Source: Gammaproteobacteria bacterium
GTDB taxonomy: Bacteria > Pseudomonadota > Gammaproteobacteria > Steroidobacterales > Woeseiaceae
Assembly: GCA_022600955.1 (NCBI GenBank)
Contig: JAHZJK010000003.1
Coordinates: forward strand, 1-64,000
DNA length: 64,000 nt
Reading direction: 5' to 3'
Position 1 is the first letter of the stretch. The number at the start of each line of letters is the position of its first letter. This document shows, piece after piece, positions 45,525 to 54,075 of this stretch. The notes beneath the pieces are model-generated. The model saw only the letters and a list, made by a program, of their open reading frames with translations, did no database searches and had not been told where the DNA came from. Made by a program: the position numbers and the translations under genes.

Positions 45525-45788
45525 TTGGACAGTGATACGAAAATCGTCGAGTCTGTTACCGAGGAAGACGAATTAGTCGTCGAGTCTCGTCGAAAGTTTA
45601 TTAAGGCGGCGGGTAAGCTCGCGATCTACACGCCACCCGCAATGATGGTATTGATGAATCCCAGCGCGGAAGCATTTGCCAAGTCGGCTGGTGGCGGTGA
45701 TGGAAGCCAGGACGTCGGCCGCGAACGTGACCGCGAACGTGAGAGACGTAAGCGCCGCAAGAAAAGACGCCGCCGTAAAGACGGTTAA
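45525..45788 (+). CDS. Small Tat-like protein with very basic C terminus
   Basis: An 87-residue protein. Start TTG with AGGAG 8 nt upstream. Residues 23-50 look like a twin-arginine signal: SRRKFIKAAG, then hydrophobic LAIYTPPAMMVLMN, ending EAFAKSAGG. The C-terminal 22 residues are nearly all Arg/Lys with Glu and Asp at first. Next to PqqD-kinase and nucleotidyltransferase genes it could be the peptide these proteins act on, or a basic scaffold. No family name is assigned. Confidence 0.7.
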   Translation: MDSDTKIVESVTEEDELVVESRRKFIKAAGKLAIYTPPAMMVLMNPSAEAFAKSAGGGDGSQDVGRERDRERERRKRRKKRRRRKDG

Positions 45789-45867
45789 GATCAGGCAGCT
45801 CAATTCGAGTTGTGGAGCGCGGTAGATGCCGCCACTCTGCTAGCCTGTTTCCGCTATTGCGGCAAAT

Positions 45868-46977
45868 ATGAGCACTGCTGACATTCAGGCCGTACATTGG
45901 CGGCTCTGCCATTTATTGGCGAACTCAGCAGTTGCTCTTGTCCCCGACAGTACAACTCCGGACACGTCATTCTGGACGTGTTTCGCGGAGCTCGCTGACG
46001 CGAATCTGGTCACACCGGCCGTTTGTTCCCGGTTGCAACGAGAAGATTCGTATGGCGCGATTTCCGACGATTTTCGAGATTATTTCCAGGCCGCACTTGC
46101 GTGGAATACCGCACGCAATCAGGAAATCCAAAAAGAACTGGCACGAGCAATCCAGACCCTGAACGATAGAGAGATCGTGCCAGTCCTGCTGAAAGGCGCG
46201 GCGTATATCAACGATCAGGTCTATCCCGATGCCGGCGACCGCATTTTGGGAGACCTCGACATCCTGGTACCAGAGCATCAGGCGGGTCTTGCGCAAAGTG
46301 TGCTTTCATCGCTCGGTTACGTACCGGACGGCCCGCCGCACATGGACTATGAGCAGCATCATCACAGGGAACCATTACGGAATCCGGCTTGTCAGGCGTA
46401 CATTGAAATCCACCAAGAGGCAATTTCTCCTCCGCTGACGCAACTATTGTCTGCAACAGATCTCATTCGCGATGCGCGGGTCCTGGAGAAGGACGGCATG
46501 TCCTACGCTTTGCCTTCGCCGACACATGCTGCGCTGATATCGTTCGTACACAGTCAGCTGATCGACCGCTGTGACGCAAATGCGAGAATCAACATTCGTA
46601 GCATGATGGACGTCGCACACCTCAATGCTCGGTACGGCGCGGCTATTGACTGGAACGGCATCCTGGGTTTGATGGAATCAAACGGACTGGCGCAGTCATT
46701 GCGAAACTACTTCTGTGATTTACAAGAGTTTGCAGGTCTCGGATTGTCCCCGGAATCATCACACAATTTACGGGCACGAATGCATTGCTACATGATCGGA
46801 GCGACGCTCAAGTATGGCTTCCTGCAGCGCTTCGTGAGTTTCCTCGACAATATGTCCGCGTGGCGTATTGATGAGCGATATGGGACTGGACCAAGTTTCG
46901 TCGAAATACAGCTTGCACGTGCCCGCCACCTGATTTCTATGGTCAGGAGTGCTTTGAGGAAGGAAGGATCGGGCTAG
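45868..46977 (+). CDS. Nucleotidyltransferase family protein (PF14907-like)
   Basis: A 369-residue protein. The core VLLKGAAYINDQVYPDAGDRILGDLDILV (about 106-134) carries the G-(S/A)...D-x-D pattern of this uncharacterised nucleotidyltransferase family; helices with His-rich YEQHHHREPL follow. Members sit next to PqqD and HPr-kinase-like proteins in many bacteria. It lies 79 nt after the small Tat-like gene. Substrate unknown; nucleotidyl transfer to a sugar or peptide is inferred. Confidence 0.82.
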   Translation: MSTADIQAVHWRLCHLLANSAVALVPDSTTPDTSFWTCFAELADANLVTPAVCSRLQREDSYGAISDDFRDYFQAALAWNTARNQEIQKELARAIQTLNDREIVPVLLKGAAYINDQVYPDAGDRILGDLDILVPEHQAGLAQSVLSSLGYVPDGPPHMDYEQHHHREPLRNPACQAYIEIHQEAISPPLTQLLSATDLIRDARVLEKDGMSYALPSPTHAALISFVHSQLIDRCDANARINIRSMMDVAHLNARYGAAIDWNGILGLMESNGLAQSLRNYFCDLQEFAGLGLSPESSHNLRARMHCYMIGATLKYGFLQRFVSFLDNMSAWRIDERYGTGPSFVEIQLARARHLISMVRSALRKEGSG

Positions 46978-46978
46978 C
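46954..46978 (+). repeat. 25-nt repeat, copy 1 (gene end)
   Basis: TTGAGGAAGGAAGG-type sequence covers the end of the nucleotidyltransferase gene, matching 50500-50524 with 3 mismatches. GGTCAG also precedes both copies. Confidence 0.5.
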
Positions 46979-47465
46979 TCTACGTCCGATGTCGGTTACA
47001 AGCGCGATTCGCGCGTCACTTGATTCTGCAATTTTGTTGCTGCTATTCAAGGCTTTTCGAACGGATTCGTGTCGCTGTTCAGAGACATAAAATGTCGCGC
47101 AGTCTACTGAATATAGAATGGGCACTTCGAAAAATGTTACCGATTTATTGCGGCGGTTCATGTCATACGTAAGCTCATGTCGTCGTTCATTTTGTCGCGA
47201 AACTGTCGCATTTAAGGGACGGTCGTTCTCCGCAATTTCGTAGTTGGATAGTGGTTGGAAATTTGGTCAAAACCGGGTTTTCCGATATGAAGATGTTCCT
47301 GCGATCCGCAATTTGGTGATTGGACGCGATATGACGAGGGTGATTACAGGGAGTAGTCATTCAGCCGTGGTCCGACAGTTTTATTAACAGCGCCGAAAGC
47401 TGGCGCCTGTCGCTAACTCCAATCACGAATAGTTCTTGTGACGGTGCGTACAAAAGGAATTGACT
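46979..47465. other. Gene-free upstream region of the metalloprotease
   Basis: No supported gene. It contains TTTGTCGCGAAACTGTCGCA (47191-47210), similar to the palindrome region at 60217-60234, and AT-richer segments that could hold a promoter. AAAGGAA precedes the start at 47466. Confidence 0.4.
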
Positions 47466-50372
47466 ATGCTTTTTGGAAAAACCTCTTATCGGCCGTATGC
47501 AATTCTGCTCATGCCTTTGATGGGAGGTTGCCTACAGAAGGAAGTTGCTCCGATTCCGCCAGATCCGCCGTCCCTCGAATTCGGGGAACAGACGGTAACG
47601 ACCGAAATTGTCACGCCGGGTACAGCGTCTTTTCAGTTGACACTGAATAACACGGGCAAAGTCGATACCGAATACCAAATCGACACACGGGGTGTTGACT
47701 CGATCAAGTTCAGCCCTTCACAAGGCACCCTGAATTCTGGATTATCTTCGACGCTTAACGTCACACTCACTTGCAGTACCACGGGCACGTCTACCGAAAA
47801 CATAGAGGTGCTTGGGCCGGATGGTATGACACTGGATACAGTTGCAATCGAATTAGTTTGCGTGCCTGAGCCGGTGCCGGAAATTAGTGAGCTGAGTCCA
47901 TCAACATTTCAGCTCAACGCGTTTGTCAATGCGACAGCAAACGAAGAATTTTCGTTTTCAAACGATGGTGATGCAGACCTAATCTATACGGTGGCGAGCC
48001 AAGCGAGCTGGATTGGCGTGGAACCGTCACAGGGAACGCTCACCCCAGGCAGCACGGCTGAAGTATCAATAGACGCACAATGTCCGGCCGAACCTGCGCA
48101 AGCAGTCGGGACGATCGTGGTTCGCAGCAACGATGAGGATGAGGCCGAAAAATCGGTCAATGTCACCCTGGATTGTGAATCGTTGCCAACCGCATCGATT
48201 ACCGGCCCGGTACCAGACCGCTTCGACACGGAAATCTTGGTCGATACGACAGGCCGCTCTGCATTTTCGTTCGGCAACGACGGCCCCGGGCAGCTAACTT
48301 ACCTGCTTGGTGCTGACCAATCGTGGTTGACGGTCGATTCAGCGCTGACTGGAAGCGTGAATCCCGGCAACATGGTTGACGTTTCATTTGCCGTTCGTTG
48401 TGGTGCGACGGAAACAACGCGACAAGGCGAGATTGAAATCGAAAGCAACGATCCTGATGATCCTGTGACAAGGTTTCCCGTAAGAGTGCAGTGCAATCGG
48501 CCCGATGAACCGGAGATAAGTGAATTCGAACCAACATCGCTTAGCTTGAGCGCGCCGCTCAATGATTCCTCTGCCGGGTCGTTCAGCTTTTCGAACCAGG
48601 GTGCCGCTGATCTGACGTATTCTGCCGCAGTTTCAGACGCCTGGATCAGTCTGGTGTCAACGGCATCTGGGACGCTCGCCCAGGGCCAAGGCATATCAAT
48701 AAATCTTGAAGCAGTGTGCGAAGGTCGTGTTGAGACCCGTAATGGCCGAATCACGGTGTCGACGAATGACTCGGATGAACCGACAAAGGTGCTCGACGTC
48801 GTACTGAGTTGCGGCGGACTCGCCAACATGACGTTGGAGCGCGTCTATTTTACACAATCTGTACCCGCTGCTGACAGTGACCAATCGCCGTCTGAGAGGA
48901 TAGCAATTGTAGCCAACCGAGCAGCATTGCTGCGGGCATTCGTGTCTAGTACTGACAGTGGATTGACAACTGAAGTTTCGCTCGTGCTGCGATCGGGGTC
49001 TGGCAATGAGACCGTTATCCCTCTTAACTCACCTACAAGCCTGTCGAACAACCCACGAGAGTCGGAAATTTCTGACACCTTCAACGCACTGCTTGACGCT
49101 GGCGAACTGACAGTTGGAACAGAGTTCTACGTCGAAGTCGATCCGGAAAACAAGGTCAACGAGTCCGATGAGAGCGACAACCGATACCCGAATAGCGGGT
49201 ATGAGGCGTTGGATGTTGCGCAGCTTGCGACGCTCAAGGTGCACTTCGTTCCGATCGATACAAATGGCCGGGTACCCGACCCAATCGATGCGATGAGCTA
49301 CCTGAAAGACACGCTCGAAACATTGCCCGTCGGTAACATTGAAGCGGATGTTCGTAGTGCGCCGCTCGTTGTAACGGATGGGGTTGGCAATCCATGTGAT
49401 GTGTTGGATGACGTTGATATCCTGCGCGAAGCTGATGGCAACAACGGGTCCGGAATTTTTTATTACGCGATTATTCAAAGAGGGCCGGGCGGCGGCATCG
49501 TCGGCTGTGCATACACTCCTGGCTATGTCGGCGCCGGCCTGTCGGCTTCTGACAGAGGTATTGACGACACACGAGAAACTACTGCCCATGAGCTGGGCCA
49601 TAATTTCTCTCTGCCGCATGCGCCTTGTGGGGGTCCGCGAGGGCCGGACCCGAACTTTCCATATAGCGATGGCAGTATCGGCGTGTGGGGCCACAACGTA
49701 TTCACAGGTGATTCATTCAGTCCGGCAGGTCGAGTCAAAGATTTGATGACCTATTGCAACCCGGTATGGATTAGCGACTACAACTTCGACAAAATCATTA
49801 GGCGTCGTTTGTCGACGGATGCGCGCGTGCAAAGGCCAAGTGCGGCATCGCGCAGTTTGATGGTGCGTGGCTCAATTGAAAACGGACAAGTCCGAATCGA
49901 AACGGTAATTGAAATCGAACAGCCGCCGAGCGTGCCGCAGCCTGGTCAATACGAATTGGTCGTTTACGACCAGTCGGGCGGAGAGCCGATGCGGGTTTCG
50001 TTTGACGCGAAAGAGCTCGACCATTCGACAGTACAGCATTTTCTGGTGAGGGTTCCCGTAGCCGATAATCTACTTACTATGTTGCAGGTAGAGAAGCGAG
50101 GACAGCTAATGGCGGAACGGCGTGCTTCGTCCAGAGGTTCTGCCTCCGCGAAGCCTGGCGTGACAGAAGCCACTCTGGAGTCTGATGGCCGGGTCAGGCT
50201 AGTTTGGGATAAGACTGCGTATCAAACTGCGATAATCCGTGCCGGCGTTGGCGGCGATGTCGTTGCCATTGATCGATCAGGAACTGTCGTATTTCGCTCT
50301 GCAAGCGATGTGATCTCGGTAACTCTGTCAGATGGACTGAACTCCTTCAAGAAAGTGGTCCAGATACGATGA
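47466..50372 (+). CDS. Lipoprotein zinc metalloprotease with Ig-like repeats
   Basis: A 968-residue protein. ATG with AAGGAA 7 nt upstream. Lipobox LMGGC. Four Ig-like (ASH/BACON-type) repeats of about 100 residues (about 30-445) follow, with recurring FSFSNDG..L.Y and GTL..G motifs and a C at each end. A CARDB-like domain (about 455-585) precedes the peptidase domain (about 590-790) with HELGHNFSLPH (His708 on), the zincin HExxHxxxxxH motif. A C-terminal beta part completes it. Placed at the cell surface or periplasm. Function unknown; secreted proteolysis inferred. Confidence 0.88.
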   Translation: MLFGKTSYRPYAILLMPLMGGCLQKEVAPIPPDPPSLEFGEQTVTTEIVTPGTASFQLTLNNTGKVDTEYQIDTRGVDSIKFSPSQGTLNSGLSSTLNVTLTCSTTGTSTENIEVLGPDGMTLDTVAIELVCVPEPVPEISELSPSTFQLNAFVNATANEEFSFSNDGDADLIYTVASQASWIGVEPSQGTLTPGSTAEVSIDAQCPAEPAQAVGTIVVRSNDEDEAEKSVNVTLDCESLPTASITGPVPDRFDTEILVDTTGRSAFSFGNDGPGQLTYLLGADQSWLTVDSALTGSVNPGNMVDVSFAVRCGATETTRQGEIEIESNDPDDPVTRFPVRVQCNRPDEPEISEFEPTSLSLSAPLNDSSAGSFSFSNQGAADLTYSAAVSDAWISLVSTASGTLAQGQGISINLEAVCEGRVETRNGRITVSTNDSDEPTKVLDVVLSCGGLANMTLERVYFTQSVPAADSDQSPSERIAIVANRAALLRAFVSSTDSGLTTEVSLVLRSGSGNETVIPLNSPTSLSNNPRESEISDTFNALLDAGELTVGTEFYVEVDPENKVNESDESDNRYPNSGYEALDVAQLATLKVHFVPIDTNGRVPDPIDAMSYLKDTLETLPVGNIEADVRSAPLVVTDGVGNPCDVLDDVDILREADGNNGSGIFYYAIIQRGPGGGIVGCAYTPGYVGAGLSASDRGIDDTRETTAHELGHNFSLPHAPCGGPRGPDPNFPYSDGSIGVWGHNVFTGDSFSPAGRVKDLMTYCNPVWISDYNFDKIIRRRLSTDARVQRPSAASRSLMVRGSIENGQVRIETVIEIEQPPSVPQPGQYELVVYDQSGGEPMRVSFDAKELDHSTVQHFLVRVPVADNLLTMLQVEKRGQLMAERRASSRGSASAKPGVTEATLESDGRVRLVWDKTAYQTAIIRAGVGGDVVAIDRSGTVVFRSASDVISVTLSDGLNSFKKVVQIR

Positions 50373-50415
50373 CCAAACTGACATCGATGCATGATATTTA
50401 CGCATAAATTGCGCT

Positions 50416-50455
50416 GAGAACGTGTCAGAACAACGCCAATACTTATTGTCTCATT
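50416..50455 (+). repeat. 40-nt dispersed repeat, copy 1
   Basis: GAGAACGTGTCAGAA (identical in both copies), then ACG.CAAT.....TTGTCTC.TT. Matches 52386-52425 at 31 of 40 positions, in the same orientation. It follows the stop of the metalloprotease gene by 43 nt. Confidence 0.6.
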
Positions 50456-50499
50456 TCTTTTGCGCGGGTGCGCCATTTCGTCTTTGTGGTCAGTCAGGC

Positions 50500-50524
50500 T
50501 TGAGGAAGGAAGAGTCGGACTAGC
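50500..50524 (+). repeat. 25-nt repeat, copy 2
   Basis: Matches 46954-46978 with 3 mismatches. It covers the 3' end of the Lrp-type regulator gene. Confidence 0.5.
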
Positions 50525-50987
50525 GACCAACAAAATCCGGCAATGCACCCCGAATAGAATGTTCGAATATGAGTCCGGTCTCGATGTGAGCAACTTCTTC
50601 GCGCGTCGTAAATGATGTCATTGCCAAATCTCTCAGGTGTTCCGTGTCTTTCACCCAGACATGCACCAGAAAATCGATGTGCCCGGCGACATGATAGATC
50701 TGTACTACTTCAGAGAGGCTCATTACATGGCTTCGAAACGCTTCAACGTGGTCGAGTGAGTGACGGCTCAGCCGAATCGAAATCATGGCCTGCAATCCGA
50801 CACCAAGTGCTTTGGGATTCAGGTCGGCGTGGAACCCGTGGATCGCGCCGATATCGACCAGTCGTCGTACGCGCCCGAGACAGGTTGATTGCGCGATATC
50901 GAGAAGCTTTGCCAAGGCCTTGTTTGTAATTCGTGCATTGTTTCGCAAACAACCCAGAATTCTGATATCTGTTCGGTCAAGTTGCAT
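50520..50987 (-). CDS. Lrp/AsnC-family transcriptional regulator
   Basis: A 155-residue protein with the family layout: N-terminal HTH (LDRTDIRILGCLRNNARITNKALAKLLDIAQSTCLGRVRRLVDIGAI) and C-terminal RAM/ligand domain (AMISIRLSRHSLDHVEAFRSHV, VAGHIDFLVHVWVKDTEHL). Divergent from the PLP-lyase gene at 51139, as mdeR is from mdeA in pseudomonads, so it probably controls that gene in response to an amino acid. Whether it activates or represses is not shown. Confidence 0.9.
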   Translation of the reverse strand: MQLDRTDIRILGCLRNNARITNKALAKLLDIAQSTCLGRVRRLVDIGAIHGFHADLNPKALGVGLQAMISIRLSRHSLDHVEAFRSHVMSLSEVVQIYHVAGHIDFLVHVWVKDTEHLRDLAMTSFTTREEVAHIETGLIFEHSIRGALPDFVGR

Positions 50988-51138
50988 TTATTCACCTAAT
51001 AATGAACAAAATTCAAGTCGTGACTATATCAAAAGAATATATCGTAGGATATGGCTCGAAATACGAAATAACCCAGCGATTCTTCGCTTGCCCACAGTTG
51101 CCGCTTTAGAAGCGACCATTTGCAAGGAGCCAGCCCTC
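50988..51138. promoter_or_regulatory. Divergent regulatory region (Lrp regulator / PLP enzyme)
   Basis: A 151-bp, AT-rich interval between divergent genes. TTATTCACCTAATAATGAA (50989-51007 region) resembles loose Lrp-type half-sites. CAAGGAG lies 11 nt before the PLP-enzyme ATG. Promoter boxes not assigned with confidence. Confidence 0.45.
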
Positions 51139-52365
51139 ATGATCAAAGACCCGATCGAATCACTTGCCAGCATAGACCGTGAATTCGGTGAGCACGGCGG
51201 TGTAAATATGTCTATCGAGGCTAGTACCACCTTTACCGTGATGGAGCCCGATACCATGCCCGCATTGTTCGAAGGGGACACGGAAGGGCGCGAAGGTTGT
51301 TACTTGTACGGGCGGCATTTCAACCCAACCGTTTTCGCTCTCGGACGTGAACTTGCCGCCCTTGAGGGCACAGAGGCGGCTTACTGTACAGCGAGCGGCA
51401 TGGCCGCGATCTCTGCAGTTTTGCTGCAGCTTTGTAGTGTCGGTGATCATATTGTCGCATCGGATACTTTGTACGGTGGCACGTACGCTTTCTTGAATGA
51501 CTACTTACCTCTCAAATCTGGTGTGACGACAACGTTTGTTGATTTGGCGGACGCAGATGCCGTAGCTGCTGCCATCACCGCACGCACGAAACTTGTATAT
51601 GCCGAAAGCATGTCCAATCCCACACTGCGAGTGGCCGATATTCCCGGCTTGGCCAATATCGCACACGGCAAGAGTATCCCGCTGGTCATTGACAATACGT
51701 TCAGCCCATTGCTGATTCGCCCCAGTGCGATGGGTGCAGATATCGTTGTGCATTCGCTGACCAAATTCATCAATGGTGCATCTGACGTCATCGCAGGCGC
51801 AGTCTGCGCGAGCCGCGACTTTATCCGTGAGTTAATGGATTTGCGCACTGGCTCACTGATGATCCTTGGCCCCACTATGGACCCGGTGACGGCTTCGAAG
51901 ATCAGCCTGCGGATTCCACACCTCGCTTTGCGAGTCGCTGAACATTCCAGGCGCGCCGAGGTTTTCGCAAGTCGGCTTGCGGATCGTGGCTACAAAGTTG
52001 TCTATCCCGGTTTAGCTCAGCACCCTGATCATGAACTGATGGCGAAAATTCGTAGCAATCGATACGGTTATGGAGGCTTGTTCTGCCTGGACATGGGTAG
52101 CACCAATCGCGCCAATCATTTGATGGATCTGCTGCAAAACAAGTATGGATTTGGCTACATGGCTGTGAGCCTGGGTTACTCTGAAACCCTGATGTCATGT
52201 TCCGCGTCCAGCACCTCCAGCGAGTTGAATCAACAAGCACTTGAAACGGCGGGAATTACGCCTGGTTTGCTGCGCATTTCAATCGGATACACGGGCTCGC
52301 TTGAACAACGCTGGCGTCAGTTCGAATCAGCATTAAATGAGCTTGAGGTTAGCAAGGTCGCGTAA
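51139..52365 (+). CDS. Cys/Met-metabolism PLP enzyme (methionine gamma-lyase-like)
   Basis: A 408-residue protein. The ATG at 51139 is chosen: it has AAGGAG upstream, whereas the longer in-frame extension lies inside the regulator. Family motifs: YGRHFNPTVFALGRELAALEGTEAAYCTASGMAAI, DTLYGGTYAF, DNTFSPLLIRP and VHSLTKFINGASDV with Lys209 as the PLP-binding residue. It degrades or exchanges sulfur amino acids. In known methionine gamma-lyases LYGCTFAF carries an active-site Cys; here this is Gly, so substrate preference may differ (cystathionine lyase or related). Controlled likely by the divergent Lrp-type protein. Confidence 0.88.
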   Translation: MIKDPIESLASIDREFGEHGGVNMSIEASTTFTVMEPDTMPALFEGDTEGREGCYLYGRHFNPTVFALGRELAALEGTEAAYCTASGMAAISAVLLQLCSVGDHIVASDTLYGGTYAFLNDYLPLKSGVTTTFVDLADADAVAAAITARTKLVYAESMSNPTLRVADIPGLANIAHGKSIPLVIDNTFSPLLIRPSAMGADIVVHSLTKFINGASDVIAGAVCASRDFIRELMDLRTGSLMILGPTMDPVTASKISLRIPHLALRVAEHSRRAEVFASRLADRGYKVVYPGLAQHPDHELMAKIRSNRYGYGGLFCLDMGSTNRANHLMDLLQNKYGFGYMAVSLGYSETLMSCSASSTSSELNQQALETAGITPGLLRISIGYTGSLEQRWRQFESALNELEVSKVA

Positions 52366-52385
52366 CTTTAACGCTCAATCTGCCG

Positions 52386-52425
52386 GAGAACGTGTCAGAA
52401 TGACGGCAATGACAGTTGTCTCGTT
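52386..52425 (+). repeat. 40-nt dispersed repeat, copy 2
   Basis: Copy of 50416-50455 (31 of 40 identical). It lies 20 nt after the PLP-enzyme stop and 71 nt before the lipoprotein start at 52497. Confidence 0.6.
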
Positions 52426-52496
52426 CCCGGCGTAGAGCATGTTGGTGGCGAGGCGCCCACGCTCCGCCAGGCGGCGGGCACAGAATATGATTGCTT

Positions 52497-54059
52497 ATGA
52501 GACGATACTATATTCTCTTGCTGGTCTTTATAGTCGGTCTGACTCTGACTGTAGGTTGCGTGCAAGTGTCCGCAACGGAAGAAAGCGTAGTCATCGAAGG
52601 GGCCGCGCAGGTGGCCAGTTCCCGTAATGCAGCCAAGCACAGGCCAGTCGTCGATTTATCGCGGCTAGCCAGGTACACCGATGCTGATGTTGCTGCCGAG
52701 GATCCTGTGGCTTATTCGCAGATCGATTTTCCGGCAATGTCGGCTGGCGAAAGCTATCGCGATCCAGCGACCGGCGTAACCGTGTGGAAAACGACCGATC
52801 GTGAGTTACCTTCCGGAGCGCCGACGACCGGGCTTGTCAATTCATATCCGACAATGGGATTGCAGATTTCTCCTTGCTGGGGAGACCCTTGTCGAAACTA
52901 TACGCTCTGGATAATCGCTCCGGCCGGTGGCGAGAGTTACTTCTACGATTTTGAACTAGGTGTTGGTCCCTCAAACTATCGCGCGGCTCCAACAGGTGAG
53001 TCACGTGGTGCTTTTTCACGTACTGAGCCGGGTATTTTTTATTACTCGACGGGGACGAGGCTGAATCGATACGACACCGCTACCGATTCACTTGCGAATA
53101 CAGGCGACTTTCCGTATTCATGGGAAACTGACAGCCTGCCCTGGTTTCATTGCAATGCGGCGGACTCCCACTGCATCGGGATGACGGATGGTTCTGCAAG
53201 CATAACGGTTATAGATATGTCAGACGGCACCGTGTATGTCCAGGGATTTACACGGATGAATGAACCGTACATTGCTGGCAGTAGTGCGAAAGCATTTGCG
53301 GGCGCAGCAAGCCCTTTGGAATGTTGGGATCCGATTGATAGCACAGTGTTGCCATTTGTAGCGCCATTTAGCAGCAGGCCGTTTCATACTCACGGCTACG
53401 ACGACTTTATTCTGCAAGTTGATGTCGATACGGGTGGCGGTAGAACAGGACTTGCAAAGATCAATTTCGATACATGTGAGGCCGAGTATCCTTCGAGTGG
53501 AATGAGATTGCAGTCGGCGACATCGTCAACAGCGGTTCTGGATGCGGGTGAGCCATGGGTGGATGACGAGATCAATCTGCTGGAGATCTGTATAACTGCC
53601 GGTCTCGGTGCCGGGCAGTGCGAGAACCTGGCCGACTACGATGCATTGAGCCAGACTGCGTCGCTCAAGGGATCATGGTCGACGACGCCGGACAAGACGT
53701 CAACATATGAGTTGCGCTCGTTTGTCCGTGGATACCCGAATGACATCCATATGTCGATGCATTGGACGGACGCCAGTAATACAGCACCGTACTCGTTGTG
53801 GACGAACAATCGAGGCGGAGCATTTACGCCAGACAGCTGGAATACGGCGATATTCTTCGTCAATACGTTCGATGGTTCAAAGCTGCATGTCGGTCATACC
53901 TATAACCGATACAACAGTCAGATATTCAAAGGTTCCGGAGCATACTGGGACGAGGGTCACTGTACGATCAGCCCGGACGGAATTCTGATTCAGTGCGGTG
54001 TTAACGGGAATGGCAATGAGCGTTATGACGTGGCGCTGTGGGAGCTTCCCTGGCTCTAA
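52497..54059 (+). CDS. Lipoprotein of beta-propeller-like type, paralogue of 60446-61966
   Basis: A 520-residue protein. ATG chosen (a TTG two codons earlier is possible; RBS weak). Lipobox LTVGC. Shares with the protein at 60446: SYRDPATGVTVWKTTD, SNYRAAPTGESRGAFSRTEPG, RYDTATDSLANTGDFP, and the C-terminal GNERYDVALWELPWL. Recurring strand-turn motifs suggest a propeller. Function unknown. Located upstream of and convergent with the hydrolase-NRPS genes. Confidence 0.8.
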   Translation: MRRYYILLLVFIVGLTLTVGCVQVSATEESVVIEGAAQVASSRNAAKHRPVVDLSRLARYTDADVAAEDPVAYSQIDFPAMSAGESYRDPATGVTVWKTTDRELPSGAPTTGLVNSYPTMGLQISPCWGDPCRNYTLWIIAPAGGESYFYDFELGVGPSNYRAAPTGESRGAFSRTEPGIFYYSTGTRLNRYDTATDSLANTGDFPYSWETDSLPWFHCNAADSHCIGMTDGSASITVIDMSDGTVYVQGFTRMNEPYIAGSSAKAFAGAASPLECWDPIDSTVLPFVAPFSSRPFHTHGYDDFILQVDVDTGGGRTGLAKINFDTCEAEYPSSGMRLQSATSSTAVLDAGEPWVDDEINLLEICITAGLGAGQCENLADYDALSQTASLKGSWSTTPDKTSTYELRSFVRGYPNDIHMSMHWTDASNTAPYSLWTNNRGGAFTPDSWNTAIFFVNTFDGSKLHVGHTYNRYNSQIFKGSGAYWDEGHCTISPDGILIQCGVNGNGNERYDVALWELPWL

Positions 54060-54075
54060 ACCGGTTTGATCGCGA

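Noticed and set aside
46943..47161. A 72-codon open frame on the minus strand
   Set aside because: No ribosome binding site, signal or motif, and it overlaps the end of the nucleotidyltransferase gene.
50785..51138. An N-terminal extension of the PLP enzyme
   Set aside because: It would run through the divergent regulator gene and promoter; the ATG at 51139 has a good ribosome binding site and gives the normal family length.
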